From NCBI RefSeq assembly GCF_001292625.1, contig NZ_LAJH01000021.1, forward strand, positions 62,001 through 126,000: a DNA stretch of 64,000 nt. The letters run 5' to 3'. This DNA comes from Shimia sp. SK013. Its GTDB lineage: Bacteria > Pseudomonadota > Alphaproteobacteria > Rhodobacterales > Rhodobacteraceae. Below the pieces are notes generated by a model, which worked only from the letters and a program-made list of their open reading frames with translations, was not told where the DNA came from and searched no databases. A program made the position numbers and the translations under genes. Positions 1 through 8,236 of the stretch are shown in pieces (position 1 is the stretch's first letter; every line of letters starts with the position of its first letter).

Positions 1-366
1 GGATCCGGCATAAAATATCGAGTTCAGATTGGGTGGCGCGAGCTGCGCAAGCTTGGCTGACAGCGCGATGACCGGCACGTGTGTCGTCATGAAAAACGTA
101 TTGTAATAAGGCAGTTCGCGCATCTGGCGCGCCGCCGCATCTGCCAGCTCGTCGCGGCCATATCCGATGTTTACGCACCACAGACCAGCCATACCATCCA
201 GGATTTCGTGACCTTCACTGTCGGTCAGGGTGACGCCATTTGCGCGGGTGATAACCCGCGCACCGCGTTCTGCCAGCTCGTCCTGCGTGGTGAACGGGTG
301 CATGTGGTGCGCCGCATCCAGAGCTTGAAGTTCTTCGGTCGGCATGTGGTTCGTGATCACGCTCAT
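1..366 (-). CDS. Class III (omega) aminotransferase, N-terminal part
   Basis: This is the first 122 codons of a gene that runs off the left edge. The N-terminus, with the stretches DAAHHMHPFTTQ, MAGLWCVNIGYGR and ELPYYNTFF, is typical of PLP-dependent class III aminotransferases of the putrescine/beta-alanine-pyruvate type (SpuC-like). The active-site lysine lies outside the window, so only the family can be assigned. Next to a putrescine importer it probably moves the amino group of putrescine or a related amine to pyruvate. It points the same way as the GntR gene at 444-1178. The 77-base gap between them carries a TGATCAAATTA motif that recurs before potF. The start is the ATG at 366; a second in-frame ATG lies seven codons on. 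Confidence 0.8.
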   Translation of the reverse strand, partial: MSVITNHMPTEELQALDAAHHMHPFTTQDELAERGARVITRANGVTLTDSEGHEILDGMAGLWCVNIGYGRDELADAAARQMRELPYYNTFFMTTHVPVIALSAKLAQLAPPNLNSIFYAGS

Positions 367-429
367 CGGCTTTCTCACCTTTGAAAAATTGCACGTAGAG
401 CCTCGCGGCTCCGGATTTCAATCAGAATA

Positions 430-440
430 TGATCAAATTA
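430..440. promoter_or_regulatory. Candidate GntR operator, copy 1
   Basis: TGATCAAATTA, with palindromic core TGATCA, lies between the GntR gene and the aminotransferase start. The same 11 bases occur at 1245-1255 before potF. That the neighbouring GntR protein binds here is inference. Confidence 0.35.
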
Positions 441-443
441 TTT

Positions 444-1178
444 TTAGTCAATCGCCTCTCTAAAACCCTCGGCATCTTTCAGGGCTTGCAGCAATTGCTC
501 CATACCCTGAACCACGTCCAGCCGGATGGCTTCCGCGGCGGTTTTGCTGTCCGCGTCACGCAGCGCTTGAATGGCCGTCTTGTGATTGTCAGGCAGGTTT
601 TGTGTACCCATGCGGCCGCAGACCACCCGCATCGCCGGACCAAATCGCAGCCAAACACCGCCCGCCACATCTGCGAGTATCGGCGCGTCCGCAATGTCGT
701 TCAGCTTCATGTGGAACGCGTGATTCTGGCGCAAGTAAGCGACGACGTCGCCGCGCGTGATGGCGTCATCAAGTGCCGAATCAATTCGGTCCAACGCCGC
801 GATGTCGGCCTTTGTCGCCTTTTCTGCCGCGCGCGCAGCCAGTTGAGGTTCAAGGGTTTCTCGCAGAAAAATCAGTTCCTCAATTGCGTCTGGCGTGGGC
901 ATTGGCACCAACACCCGGCGGTTGCCGCGAAACTCAAGTGCACCTTCACTGGTGAGCCGCCTTATGGCCTCGCGGATGGGGGTCATGCCTGCGCCGGTGC
1001 GTTCAATAAGCCCCTGAATCGTAACAGGCTCTCCCGGCGCCAGCTCCCCAAACAACACCGCCTCGCGCAGCCTTTGATAGACCACCTGATGTGTCGGCAA
1101 GCGTGTTGGTTTTTCTGTGTTTGGTTGTCCTGAGCCGTCTTGAGGCAGGGTGCCTTGCATTTGTGCGTCCTGTTCCAT
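444..1178 (-). CDS. GntR family transcriptional regulator, FadR/FCD type
   Basis: A regulator of about 244 residues. The N-terminal winged helix (about residues 25-90 of the protein started at 1178) has the GntR signature GMTPIREAIRRLTSEGAL. The C-terminal all-helical FCD domain carries the usual acidic and histidine residues (NHAFHMKLN). The frame stays open to 1220, but the extra residues are hydrophobic and unlike the family, so the ATG at 1178 is preferred. No strong Shine-Dalgarno sequence is visible. The gene lies between the aminotransferase and the divergent potFGHI operon and most likely controls both in response to a polyamine or its breakdown product. That role is inferred from position and the shared TGATCAAATTA motif. 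Confidence 0.88.
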   Translation of the reverse strand: MEQDAQMQGTLPQDGSGQPNTEKPTRLPTHQVVYQRLREAVLFGELAPGEPVTIQGLIERTGAGMTPIREAIRRLTSEGALEFRGNRRVLVPMPTPDAIEELIFLRETLEPQLAARAAEKATKADIAALDRIDSALDDAITRGDVVAYLRQNHAFHMKLNDIADAPILADVAGGVWLRFGPAMRVVCGRMGTQNLPDNHKTAIQALRDADSKTAAEAIRLDVVQGMEQLLQALKDAEGFREAID

Positions 1179-1204
1179 TTTGAAAAAGATAAATCCAAAA
1201 ACCA

Positions 1205-1255
1205 TGATCAATATGCACATCTATGTTGCCATATCAAAAAAACTTGATCAAATTA
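1205..1255. promoter_or_regulatory. gntR-potF divergent control region with TGATCA sites
   Basis: TGATCA occurs at 1205-1210 and again in TGATCAAATTA at 1245-1255, 40 bases apart, between the divergent gntR and potF starts. The second copy matches the motif at 430-440 exactly over 11 bases. Candidate operators for the adjacent GntR protein. Confidence 0.35.
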
Positions 1256-1306
1256 ATCTTGCACAACACAACCGGGGCTCGGACCTCGGACCAACGGGAG
1301 ACCACC

Positions 1307-2392
1307 ATGAAAAAAACCCTGCTGACACTCACGGCTGGTGTTGCGATGAGCGCGATGGCCGCAGCCGCAGAAGAAGTACGCGTCTACAACTGGTCGGACT
1401 ACATCGACGAAGATCTGCTGACCAAATTCACAGAAGAGACCGGCATCAAGTTGATCTATGACGTGTTTGACAGCAATGACGTGCTGGAAACAAAAATGCT
1501 GGCCGGCAAATCCGGTTATGACGTTGTTGTGCCGTCAGGCACATTCCTGCAACGTCAGATCTCTGCTGGCGCATTCCAGAAGCTGGACAAGTCAAAACTG
1601 CCGAACGCCGCCAATATGTGGGATGTGATCGAAGCACGCACATCCAAGTATGACCCCGGCAACGAGTATTCGATCAACTATATGTGGGGCACCACCGGCA
1701 TCGGTGTGAACACCGGCCAAGTGACCGAAATTTTGGGTGAGGACGCACCTATTACGTCGCTTGCCTTGATTTTTGACCCCGCGAATGCCGAGAAACTGGC
1801 AGCTTGCGGCATTCACATGCTTGACGCTGCGGACGAGATGATCCCGGCTGCGCTGGCCTATCTGGGCCTGAACCCGGACAGCCACGACACCAAAGACATC
1901 GCCAAAGCCGAAGAGGTTCTGGCAGCGGTTTCCCCGCATATCCAGAAATTCCACAGTTCGGAATACATCAACGGCTTAGCCAACGGCGATATTTGTGTGG
2001 CCATCGGCTGGTCCGGCGACATCCTGCAAGCGCGTGACCGCGCGTGGGAGGCCGAAAACGGTGTGGAGCTGGCGTATAACGCACCTTCCGAAGGGGCGAT
2101 GATGTGGTTTGACCAGATGGCCATTCCAGTGGACGCGCCCAACGCGGATGCGGCGCATACGTTCCTGAACTTCATCATGGATGCAGGCAACATGGCAGCG
2201 GCGTCAAACTACGTCTACTACGCCAACGGCAACAAAGCGTCTCAGCCGATGCTTGAGGAAGACGTGATTGGCGATCCGGCGATTTACCCGGACGAGGCGA
2301 CGTTGGGCAACCTCTACACGACCACGCCTTATCCGCCAAAGGTACAGCGTGTTGTGACCCGCACCTGGACCAAGATCAAATCCGGCATCTAA
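1307..2392 (+). CDS. potF: Putrescine-binding periplasmic protein PotF
   Basis: A 361-residue solute-binding protein of the spermidine/putrescine family. A signal peptide (MKKTLLTLTAGVAMSAMAAA) is followed by the mature start EEVRVYNWSDYIDEDLL. Other PotF hallmarks are TTGIGVN, FHSSEYINGLANGDICVAIG and the terminal RTWTKIKSG. The length is close to E. coli PotF (370). The start is the ATG at 1307, preceded by GGGAG; the in-frame codons back to 1223 do not look like protein. It delivers putrescine, or a close diamine, to PotGHI. A strong hairpin follows before potG. Specificity for putrescine rather than spermidine is inferred from overall resemblance. Confidence 0.93.
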   Translation: MKKTLLTLTAGVAMSAMAAAAEEVRVYNWSDYIDEDLLTKFTEETGIKLIYDVFDSNDVLETKMLAGKSGYDVVVPSGTFLQRQISAGAFQKLDKSKLPNAANMWDVIEARTSKYDPGNEYSINYMWGTTGIGVNTGQVTEILGEDAPITSLALIFDPANAEKLAACGIHMLDAADEMIPAALAYLGLNPDSHDTKDIAKAEEVLAAVSPHIQKFHSSEYINGLANGDICVAIGWSGDILQARDRAWEAENGVELAYNAPSEGAMMWFDQMAIPVDAPNADAAHTFLNFIMDAGNMAAASNYVYYANGNKASQPMLEEDVIGDPAIYPDEATLGNLYTTTPYPPKVQRVVTRTWTKIKSGI

Positions 2393-2405
2393 GCCTGTGA
2401 TCTCT

Positions 2406-2449
2406 GAAACCCGCGCAGCGCTAAGCTGTCGCGGGTTTCATTCTCTTTT
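2406..2449 (+). terminator. Attenuator-like hairpin between potF and potG
   Basis: GAAACCCGCG (2406-2415) pairs perfectly with CGCGGGTTTC (2430-2439) and is followed by ATTCTCTTTT. Such partial terminators after a binding-protein gene commonly keep that protein in excess over the membrane parts. This effect is inferred here. Confidence 0.6.
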
Positions 2450-2475
2450 CCCGACCCGCACCGGAGGCCTATGCC

Positions 2476-3600
2476 ATGGCGCTCGACGTGTTTTCCCCTT
2501 GGGATGATCCCAACGCGAAACCGCTTATCCAGTTCAAAAACGTCACCAAACGCTTTGGCGATTTCACCGCTATCGACGACTTGACGGTGGATATCTTTGA
2601 ACAGGAATTCTTTGCGCTTCTGGGCCCGTCGGGCTGTGGCAAGACGACAATGATGCGCATGCTTGCCGGCTTTGAAACGCCTTCGCAGGGCACGATTCTT
2701 TTGTCTGGACAGGACATCGCCCCGGTGCCACCGAACCAACGTGCGGTAAACATGATGTTTCAGTCGTATGCGTTGTTTCCGCACCTGTCCGTCTGGGACA
2801 ACATCGCCTTTGGACTCAAGCGGGATCGCATGCCCAAAGACGAAGTTGCGGCGCGCGTTGATGAAATGCTGCGACTCACGCGGCTGGAGAAGTTCGGGCG
2901 TCGCAAACCACATCAGATTTCCGGTGGTCAGCGGCAGCGCGTGGCGCTGGCTCGGTCGTTGGCCAAGGCGCCAAAACTTTTGCTGCTTGATGAACCGCTT
3001 GGGGCGTTGGACAAAAAACTGCGTCAGGAAACCCAGTTTGAGTTGATGGACATTCAGGAAAGCACAGGCACCACTTTTGTAATCGTCACCCACGATCAAG
3101 AAGAAGCAATGACCGTGGCAAGCCGTGTGGCGGTAATGGACGAAGGCAAAATCGTCCAGGTGGCGACGCCCGATGCCATATACGAGGCGCCGAATTCGAC
3201 TTATGTTGCTGATTTTATTGGTGATGTGAATTTGATTACCGGCACAGTAAAAGCCGAGGGAGACAAACTGCACCTTACTTGGGCCGAAGGCCAATCCGAG
3301 ATTGTAGGCTCGTCGTCCAAGACATTTTCTAAAGATCAAAATGTACATTTTGCGATCCGGCCTGAGAAGGTCGCAATATCGGCGCAGAAGCCTGAGGAAG
3401 TCGCCAATGCGATTTCGGGAAAAGTGCTTGATATCGCTTATCTCGGTAATATTTCGACTTACCACGTACAACTCGCGGGTGGTCAGATCATCAAGGCGCA
3501 GACCGCCAACAACCGCCGTATTTCGCGCCGCAGCTTTACGTGGGAGGACGACGTCTGGCTCAGCTGGACCGACACCGCCGGCGTTTTCTTGGAGCGCTGA
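2476..3600 (+). CDS. potG: Putrescine ABC transporter ATP-binding protein PotG
   Basis: A 374-residue ABC ATPase. Walker A is GPSGCGKT (about residues 50-57), the signature is ISGGQRQR (148-155) and Walker B is LLLLDEPLGALD (168-179), followed by the H-loop region VIVTHDQEEAMT. The C-terminal third is a TOBE-type regulatory domain. Length and the N-terminal extension before the ABC core fit PotG better than PotA. It hydrolyses ATP on the cytoplasmic face to drive uptake through PotH and PotI. The gene follows potF after an attenuator-like hairpin and is spaced 3 bases from potH. Confidence 0.93.
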   Translation: MALDVFSPWDDPNAKPLIQFKNVTKRFGDFTAIDDLTVDIFEQEFFALLGPSGCGKTTMMRMLAGFETPSQGTILLSGQDIAPVPPNQRAVNMMFQSYALFPHLSVWDNIAFGLKRDRMPKDEVAARVDEMLRLTRLEKFGRRKPHQISGGQRQRVALARSLAKAPKLLLLDEPLGALDKKLRQETQFELMDIQESTGTTFVIVTHDQEEAMTVASRVAVMDEGKIVQVATPDAIYEAPNSTYVADFIGDVNLITGTVKAEGDKLHLTWAEGQSEIVGSSSKTFSKDQNVHFAIRPEKVAISAQKPEEVANAISGKVLDIAYLGNISTYHVQLAGGQIIKAQTANNRRISRRSFTWEDDVWLSWTDTAGVFLER

Positions 3601-3603
3601 GAG

Positions 3604-4494
3604 ATGCGTCGGCTTGGCCTGATCCTTGTCCCGTACCTCTGGCTTCTAGCGCTATTTCTGGTGCCGTTTGTCATCGTGTTCAAGATATCTCTCTCGGATC
3701 TGGCGATGGCGATTCCGCCATATACGCCAAACCTGGATCTGACCGAGGGCTGGGCAGGACTGGTGTCATTTTTTAGAGAGCTAGACTTTGAGAACTATGT
3801 CTGGCTGACCGAGGATGCGCTCTATTGGAAAGCCTATTTGTCCAGCCTGAAGATCGCGTTGATTTCCACGGCGTTGACCTTGCTGGTCGGGTATCCGATT
3901 GCCTACGGCATGGCCCGCGCGCCGGAAGAGTGGCGGCCAATGTTGCTGATGCTGGTGATTCTGCCATTCTGGACCAGCTTTCTGATCCGGGTTTATGCTT
4001 GGATGGGCATTCTCGCCAAAGAGGGCGTGCTCAACCAGTTTCTGTTGTGGACAGGTTTGATTTCCGAGCCTTTGATCATTCTGAACACCAATCTCGCCGT
4101 CTATATCGGCATTGTTTACACCTATCTGCCATTCATGATCCTGCCGATCTATGCATCGCTGGAGCGTATGGATGAAAGCCTGCTGGAAGCGGCCGAAGAT
4201 TTGGGCTGTTCGCGCCTTTCGGCTTTTTGGCTGATCACTGCGCCGCTGTCCAAGCAGGGAGTGATCGCAGGTAGCTTTTTGGTCTTCATCCCGACAATTG
4301 GCGAATTTGTGATCCCATCGCTGTTGGGCGGTTCTAAGACCCTGATGATCGGTAAAGTTTTGTGGGATGAGTTTTTCTCAAATCGCGACTGGCCCGTGGC
4401 AAGCGCTGTGGCCGTGATCCTGCTGTTGATCCTGATCATCCCGATCATCCTGTTCCAGCGCAATGAGCAAAAGCAACGGGAGGCGGATGGATGA
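3604..4494 (+). CDS. potH: Putrescine ABC transporter permease PotH
   Basis: A 296-residue inner-membrane permease with about six hydrophobic segments. The EAA loop, which docks to the ATPase, is LLEAAEDLGCSRLSAFW. The first segment (LILVPYLWLLALFLVPFVIV) and the large first periplasmic loop are typical of PotB/PotH. The ATG start follows the potG stop directly, and the 3' end overlaps potI by four bases (ATGA), so the two are translationally coupled. Confidence 0.92.
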   Translation: MRRLGLILVPYLWLLALFLVPFVIVFKISLSDLAMAIPPYTPNLDLTEGWAGLVSFFRELDFENYVWLTEDALYWKAYLSSLKIALISTALTLLVGYPIAYGMARAPEEWRPMLLMLVILPFWTSFLIRVYAWMGILAKEGVLNQFLLWTGLISEPLIILNTNLAVYIGIVYTYLPFMILPIYASLERMDESLLEAAEDLGCSRLSAFWLITAPLSKQGVIAGSFLVFIPTIGEFVIPSLLGGSKTLMIGKVLWDEFFSNRDWPVASAVAVILLLILIIPIILFQRNEQKQREADG

Positions 4495-5309
4495 GACGGT
4501 TTTCCTGGTTCAATGCCACGTCCCTGACGCTTGGCTTTGCTTTCCTTTATGTGCCGATGATCATCCTGATCGTCTACAGCTTCAACAAATCCAAATTGGT
4601 CACGGTCTGGGCAGGGTTCTCGACTCATTGGTACGGTGAATTGCTGTCCAATCAGTCGATGCTGGATGCGGCGTGGGTGACGGTCAAGGTTGCGGTTGTC
4701 AGCTCGTCGATTGCGACGATTTTGGGCACCATGGCGGCATATGTAATTGTGCGCGCCGGACGGTTTCATGGTCGCACGCTGTTTTCTGGCATGATCTATG
4801 CGCCGCTGGTCATGCCCGAAGTCATCACTGGCCTGTCGCTTTTGCTGCTGTTCATCGGGTTGAACGTTGACCGTGGTGTGATGACCATTGTTTTGGCGCA
4901 CACCACATTTTCGATGTGCTACGTCTCGGTAGTTGTCAGTTCGCGTTTGGTGAGCTTTGATCAGTCGCTGGAAGAGGCCGCGCTGGATCTGGGATGCAGC
5001 CCGTTTCAGGCGTTCCGACTTGTGACTTTGCCAATCATCGCTCCTGCGGTGATATCCGGCTGGTTGCTGGCATTTACGCTTTCGCTGGATGATCTTGTGA
5101 TCGCGTCGTTCACTTCTGGCCCTGCTGCGACCACATTGCCGATGAAGATCTGGAGCTCGGTGCGTTTAGGGGTCAGCCCTGAAATCAACGCATTGTCCAC
5201 GATCATGATCGCCTTGGTGACCGTTGGGGTGATATCAGCGTCGCTTATCAACAAACATCAGGCCGTTCGCAAAAAACGCGAAGAGCAGGCTGCCGAACGC
5301 CAGTTATGA
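4491..5309 (+). CDS. potI: Putrescine ABC transporter permease PotI
   Basis: A 272-residue permease, partner of PotH, with six hydrophobic segments. Its EAA loop is LEEAALDLGCSPFQAFR, followed by VTLPIIAPAVISGWLLAF. It overlaps potH at its start and the oxidase gene at its end (ATGA at 5306), so potG to the oxidase is one transcription unit. The C-terminus is a short basic, glutamate-rich tail in the cytoplasm. Confidence 0.92.
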   Translation: MRRFSWFNATSLTLGFAFLYVPMIILIVYSFNKSKLVTVWAGFSTHWYGELLSNQSMLDAAWVTVKVAVVSSSIATILGTMAAYVIVRAGRFHGRTLFSGMIYAPLVMPEVITGLSLLLLFIGLNVDRGVMTIVLAHTTFSMCYVSVVVSSRLVSFDQSLEEAALDLGCSPFQAFRLVTLPIIAPAVISGWLLAFTLSLDDLVIASFTSGPAATTLPMKIWSSVRLGVSPEINALSTIMIALVTVGVISASLINKHQAVRKKREEQAAERQL

Positions 5310-6631
5310 CACGCATCTGCGATCCTTTCGCCTATGGCGACGGTCCGGTTTCCGAGAGTTTTTGGGCCGACACGGTGCAGATTGCGCCGCGAAACTCACT
5401 TGAAGGCACCGTAACGGCAGAGGTGGCGATCATTGGGGCGGGTTTCACCGGCTTGAACGCGGCTCTTCGATTGGCGCAGAACGGCGTGTCGGTGGCCGTG
5501 GTGGACGCCAATCAAGTCGGTTGGGGAGCATCGGGCCGCAACGGAGGGTTCTGCTGTCTGGGCGGCGCCATGTTGAGCGAACCGAAGATGCGCAAGACCT
5601 TTGGGCAAGACGCGACGCGCGAATTTCTCATGGGCGAACGGGCTGCAGTGGATTTTGTGGACGACCTTGTCACTGAGGCAGGGTGGGAGGTTGATCGTCA
5701 CAGCCATGGTGAGACCCTGTTGGCCCACAAACCGGGTGCGATGGCGAGCATCATTGCCGAAGCCGCAAAGGTCGATTCGCATTTTGGCACCAGCTCAACG
5801 GTGATCGACAAAGACTCACTGCGACAACACGGGCTTGGAGGCGAGTTTCATGGCGCGGTTACCTTGCCAGTCGGTTTCGCCCTCAACCCACGCAAATATG
5901 TGGCGGCGCTGGCAGATGACGCCGCCGCCGCCGGGGCCGAAATATACGGCGATTCGCCTGTGACAGATGTGGTCCACGAAAACGGGTATTGGTCTCTGAC
6001 GACGCCTCAAGGGCACGTTCGCGCCAAAAAACTGATCGTTGCCACCAACGGGTATTCCAGTGAAACGGTGCCGCCGTGGATGGCAGGGCGATATTTGCCA
6101 GCGCAATCCAGCATCATCGTTACACGGAAACTCACGGCTGACGAGTTGGCGGCGCAGGGCTGGACATCGGCGCAGATGGCGTATGACAGCCGCGATTTGC
6201 TGCATTATTTCCGCCTGATGCCGGATGGGCGGTTTCTGTTCGGCATGCGCGGCGGGATCACAACCACCCAAGGCGTGCATGAGCGCATCCGCCATAAGAT
6301 TCGGGCCCACTTTGATCGATTGTTTCCTGAATGGCGACACGTCGAAACGCCGTGGTTTCACACTGGATTTGTTTGCTTGTCTCGCGACCTGACGCCTTTT
6401 GCGGGCGCCGTGCCGGAGCATGGAGGGCTTTACGCCGCCTTTGCATACCACGGAAACGGCGTGGCGATGGGCAGTTACGCCGGAGCGCTTCTGGCTGAAG
6501 AAATATTGGGCCGCAAAACTTTGTTGCACCCCGACATTATGCGTCGCACCCCGAGACATTTTCCGCTCGGGCGATTCCGCCGTTTGCTGATGTATCCGGC
6601 CTATGTGGGTTTCGAGCTTTCTGATCTTTGA
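5306..6631 (+). CDS. puuB: FAD-dependent oxidoreductase, gamma-glutamylputrescine oxidase-like
   Basis: A 441-residue flavoprotein of the D-amino-acid oxidase fold. The FAD-binding GxGxxG is IIGAGFTGLNAALRLA (about residues 42-57), followed by the GWGASGRNGGF motif shared by gamma-glutamylputrescine oxidases. Late motifs include YAAFAYHGNGVAMGSYAG. In the Puu pathway the enzyme oxidises gamma-glutamylputrescine to the aldehyde with release of ammonia and peroxide. Coupling to potI by a four-base overlap supports a polyamine substrate. puuA, puuC and puuD are not in the window, so the exact substrate is uncertain; related enzymes oxidise other amines. Its 3' end overlaps the converging kinase-like gene by 31 bases. 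Confidence 0.8.
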   Translation: MTRICDPFAYGDGPVSESFWADTVQIAPRNSLEGTVTAEVAIIGAGFTGLNAALRLAQNGVSVAVVDANQVGWGASGRNGGFCCLGGAMLSEPKMRKTFGQDATREFLMGERAAVDFVDDLVTEAGWEVDRHSHGETLLAHKPGAMASIIAEAAKVDSHFGTSSTVIDKDSLRQHGLGGEFHGAVTLPVGFALNPRKYVAALADDAAAAGAEIYGDSPVTDVVHENGYWSLTTPQGHVRAKKLIVATNGYSSETVPPWMAGRYLPAQSSIIVTRKLTADELAAQGWTSAQMAYDSRDLLHYFRLMPDGRFLFGMRGGITTTQGVHERIRHKIRAHFDRLFPEWRHVETPWFHTGFVCLSRDLTPFAGAVPEHGGLYAAFAYHGNGVAMGSYAGALLAEEILGRKTLLHPDIMRRTPRHFPLGRFRRLLMYPAYVGFELSDL

Positions 6632-7425
6632 AGTGCGGCGCGTTCCATCGCCAATCCTTCGGCATAATCTGACCGCCCGTTTTGCATCTGCCACAAGCAA
6701 TACGCCGCCATGCGCCAGTGATAAAACGGCGCCAAAGCTTGATAGCGTTTCTGGATGTCCGGCACAGCATAAGCCTCAAAAAACGAGGCTTCGTCGGCCC
6801 TGCTCAAGACCTTGCCCCGATAGAGGTGCTGCATCGCAGGTGACAGGAAAATGGCGATATCCTCGCAGGGATCGCCGACTGCCGGACATTGCCAGTCGAT
6901 CAGGTGCAGGCTGTTGCCGTTGCGAATCAAATTTCCAGGAACAATGTCGCTGTGCAGGAGACACCGCGCGCCACTGCCGCTTGGGCCGCTGGAGGGTTGC
7001 ACAGACAAAAGTTCGCCGGGTGTGTCGCATTTGGAAAGAATACCCAAAGTCTGCGACGCCAACGCCGCTGCACCGTCGGGCGCAGTCCTTAGGCCATCGG
7101 GGCAGGGCAGCATGTGCAGAGTGCGCATCAGACGTGCAACGTCGCTGACGCCGTCCTGCCAAGTCTGTCCGGGGATATGGTCATACAGGTTGCAGATGCC
7201 CGCCTCTGTGGTCAATTGAGCGCGAAAGACAGGTGTGTGCCCGGTGTCAGCCAACGCGTGCAGTAACATAGATTCGGCGTTGGGATCGTTTGGAAACAAC
7301 GGGTTTAGCGCGGCGCCACTATAGAGCTTGGCGACAAAGTCGCCCGCAGATGTCTGACCCAGCCATGCTGCGTTTGTACGTCCGCCAAACAAGGGCGTCC
7401 ACACGACCTCGCCCGCCAAAGCCAA
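6601..7425 (-). CDS. APH-fold phosphotransferase (choline/aminoglycoside kinase family)
   Basis: A small kinase-fold protein of about 274 residues. The catalytic loop is LHSDIVPGNLI (about residues 157-167: H158, D160, N165) and the metal-binding motif is LIDWQCPAVGDPCEDIA (D177). Such enzymes phosphorylate small molecules such as choline, thiamine or methylthioribose; the substrate cannot be read from sequence. There is no ATG near the 5' end. The longest called start is TTG at 7425, without a clear ribosome site, and the frame stays open to a TGA near 7500. A CTG at 7482 has AAGGAG seven bases upstream, but that AAGGAG lies in a hairpin. It converges on the puuB-like gene, overlapping by 31 bases. 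Confidence 0.7.
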   Translation of the reverse strand: MALAGEVVWTPLFGGRTNAAWLGQTSAGDFVAKLYSGAALNPLFPNDPNAESMLLHALADTGHTPVFRAQLTTEAGICNLYDHIPGQTWQDGVSDVARLMRTLHMLPCPDGLRTAPDGAAALASQTLGILSKCDTPGELLSVQPSSGPSGSGARCLLHSDIVPGNLIRNGNSLHLIDWQCPAVGDPCEDIAIFLSPAMQHLYRGKVLSRADEASFFEAYAVPDIQKRYQALAPFYHWRMAAYCLWQMQNGRSDYAEGLAMERAALQRSESSKPT

Positions 7426-7482
7426 AGCCTTGCGGGTTGCTTGGACAACCGATTGCGGTGGGGAATTAGGAAGAGTGGGCAG

Positions 7483-7509
7483 CGCGGCGCTCCTTGATCA
7501 AAGCGCCGC
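7483..7509 (-). terminator. Hairpin downstream of flgD
   Basis: CGCGGCGCT (7483-7491) and AGCGCCGCG (7501-7509) form a nine-base stem with a short loop just after the flgD stop in the minus direction. There is no T-run, so it is either a weak terminator or an mRNA 3'-end stabiliser. Confidence 0.4.
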
Positions 7510-7535
7510 GAAGCTAGTTTAGGATGCGCGGCTTA

Positions 7536-8228
7536 TCAAGTCGCTGCGTCGTCTGGCTGGCGCAGACCAACAATGTCCGCTGACAGATATTTGGCGCCGC
7601 CAACTCCGATAAGGACCATGCCGCCGGTGCTGGCTTGGGCCTCGCTGATCAACGTATAGGATTCCGCGAGCACTGTATCGAGCTCGTTGCCGTCCGCCTT
7701 GCTAAGCGTTTGGAACACGTAATTGCCTTCGGGGAAAGGGTTGCCGCTGTCGTCCAGTCCATCCCAAGTCACGGTTTCCGCCGATGGATCGATGGTGACG
7801 CGGTCGATTTCATTTCCGTCGGAGTCGGTGACAATCAGATATGCCTCGTCGGCAAGATTGTTGGCCATCGGATAGATTTCGACAGGCGTGTCGCCATCGA
7901 AATTCGCGAGCCCTGCAACACGGGCTTCCATGCCAATCCAGCTTGCCATGTTCGACGATCCCATTGCGGCCAATTGCTGGCTGACAAGGCTTAGCGTTTC
8001 ATTGGTCAGAACTTGCTGTTCCACCGCCGAGAATTGCGCGAGCTGTGAGGCAAATTCGGTCGAATCGGTCGGATCCAGCGGGTCTTGGTTCTGCATTTGG
8101 GCAGTCAGCATTTTCAGAAATGTCTCAAAGTCCGAACTGATTGCACCCTGCGAAGAGGAGGTTGCGGAATTGGCTGCCGCCACCGAAGTGGCCGCAGTCG
8201 AAGTTGTTTGAGATGTTACAAAATCCAT
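7536..8228 (-). CDS. flgD: Flagellar hook assembly scaffold FlgD
   Basis: A 230-residue hook cap protein. The N-terminal conserved segment FLKMLTAQMQNQDPLDPTDS and FASQLAQFSAVEQQ is the FlgD hallmark. It is followed by a Tudor/FnIII-like region (WDGLDDSGNPFPEGNY). It caps the growing hook and guides FlgE polymerisation outside the cell. The true start is the ATG at 8228 (MDFVTS); the frame is open further upstream inside fliK but does not encode FlgD-like sequence. It lies eight bases after fliK, with which it forms a two-gene unit. Confidence 0.93.
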   Translation of the reverse strand: MDFVTSQTTSTAATSVAAANSATSSSQGAISSDFETFLKMLTAQMQNQDPLDPTDSTEFASQLAQFSAVEQQVLTNETLSLVSQQLAAMGSSNMASWIGMEARVAGLANFDGDTPVEIYPMANNLADEAYLIVTDSDGNEIDRVTIDPSAETVTWDGLDDSGNPFPEGNYVFQTLSKADGNELDTVLAESYTLISEAQASTGGMVLIGVGGAKYLSADIVGLRQPDDAAT

Positions 8229-8236
8229 GGGAAATA

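Noticed and set aside
1223-1306. Longer N-terminus for potF
   Set aside because: The 28 extra codons cover the promoter region and would hide the signal peptide; the ATG at 1307 has a good ribosome site.
2389-3471. 360-codon open frame antisense to potG
   Set aside because: It lies fully opposite a gene with all ABC motifs, has low-complexity basic composition and no family features.
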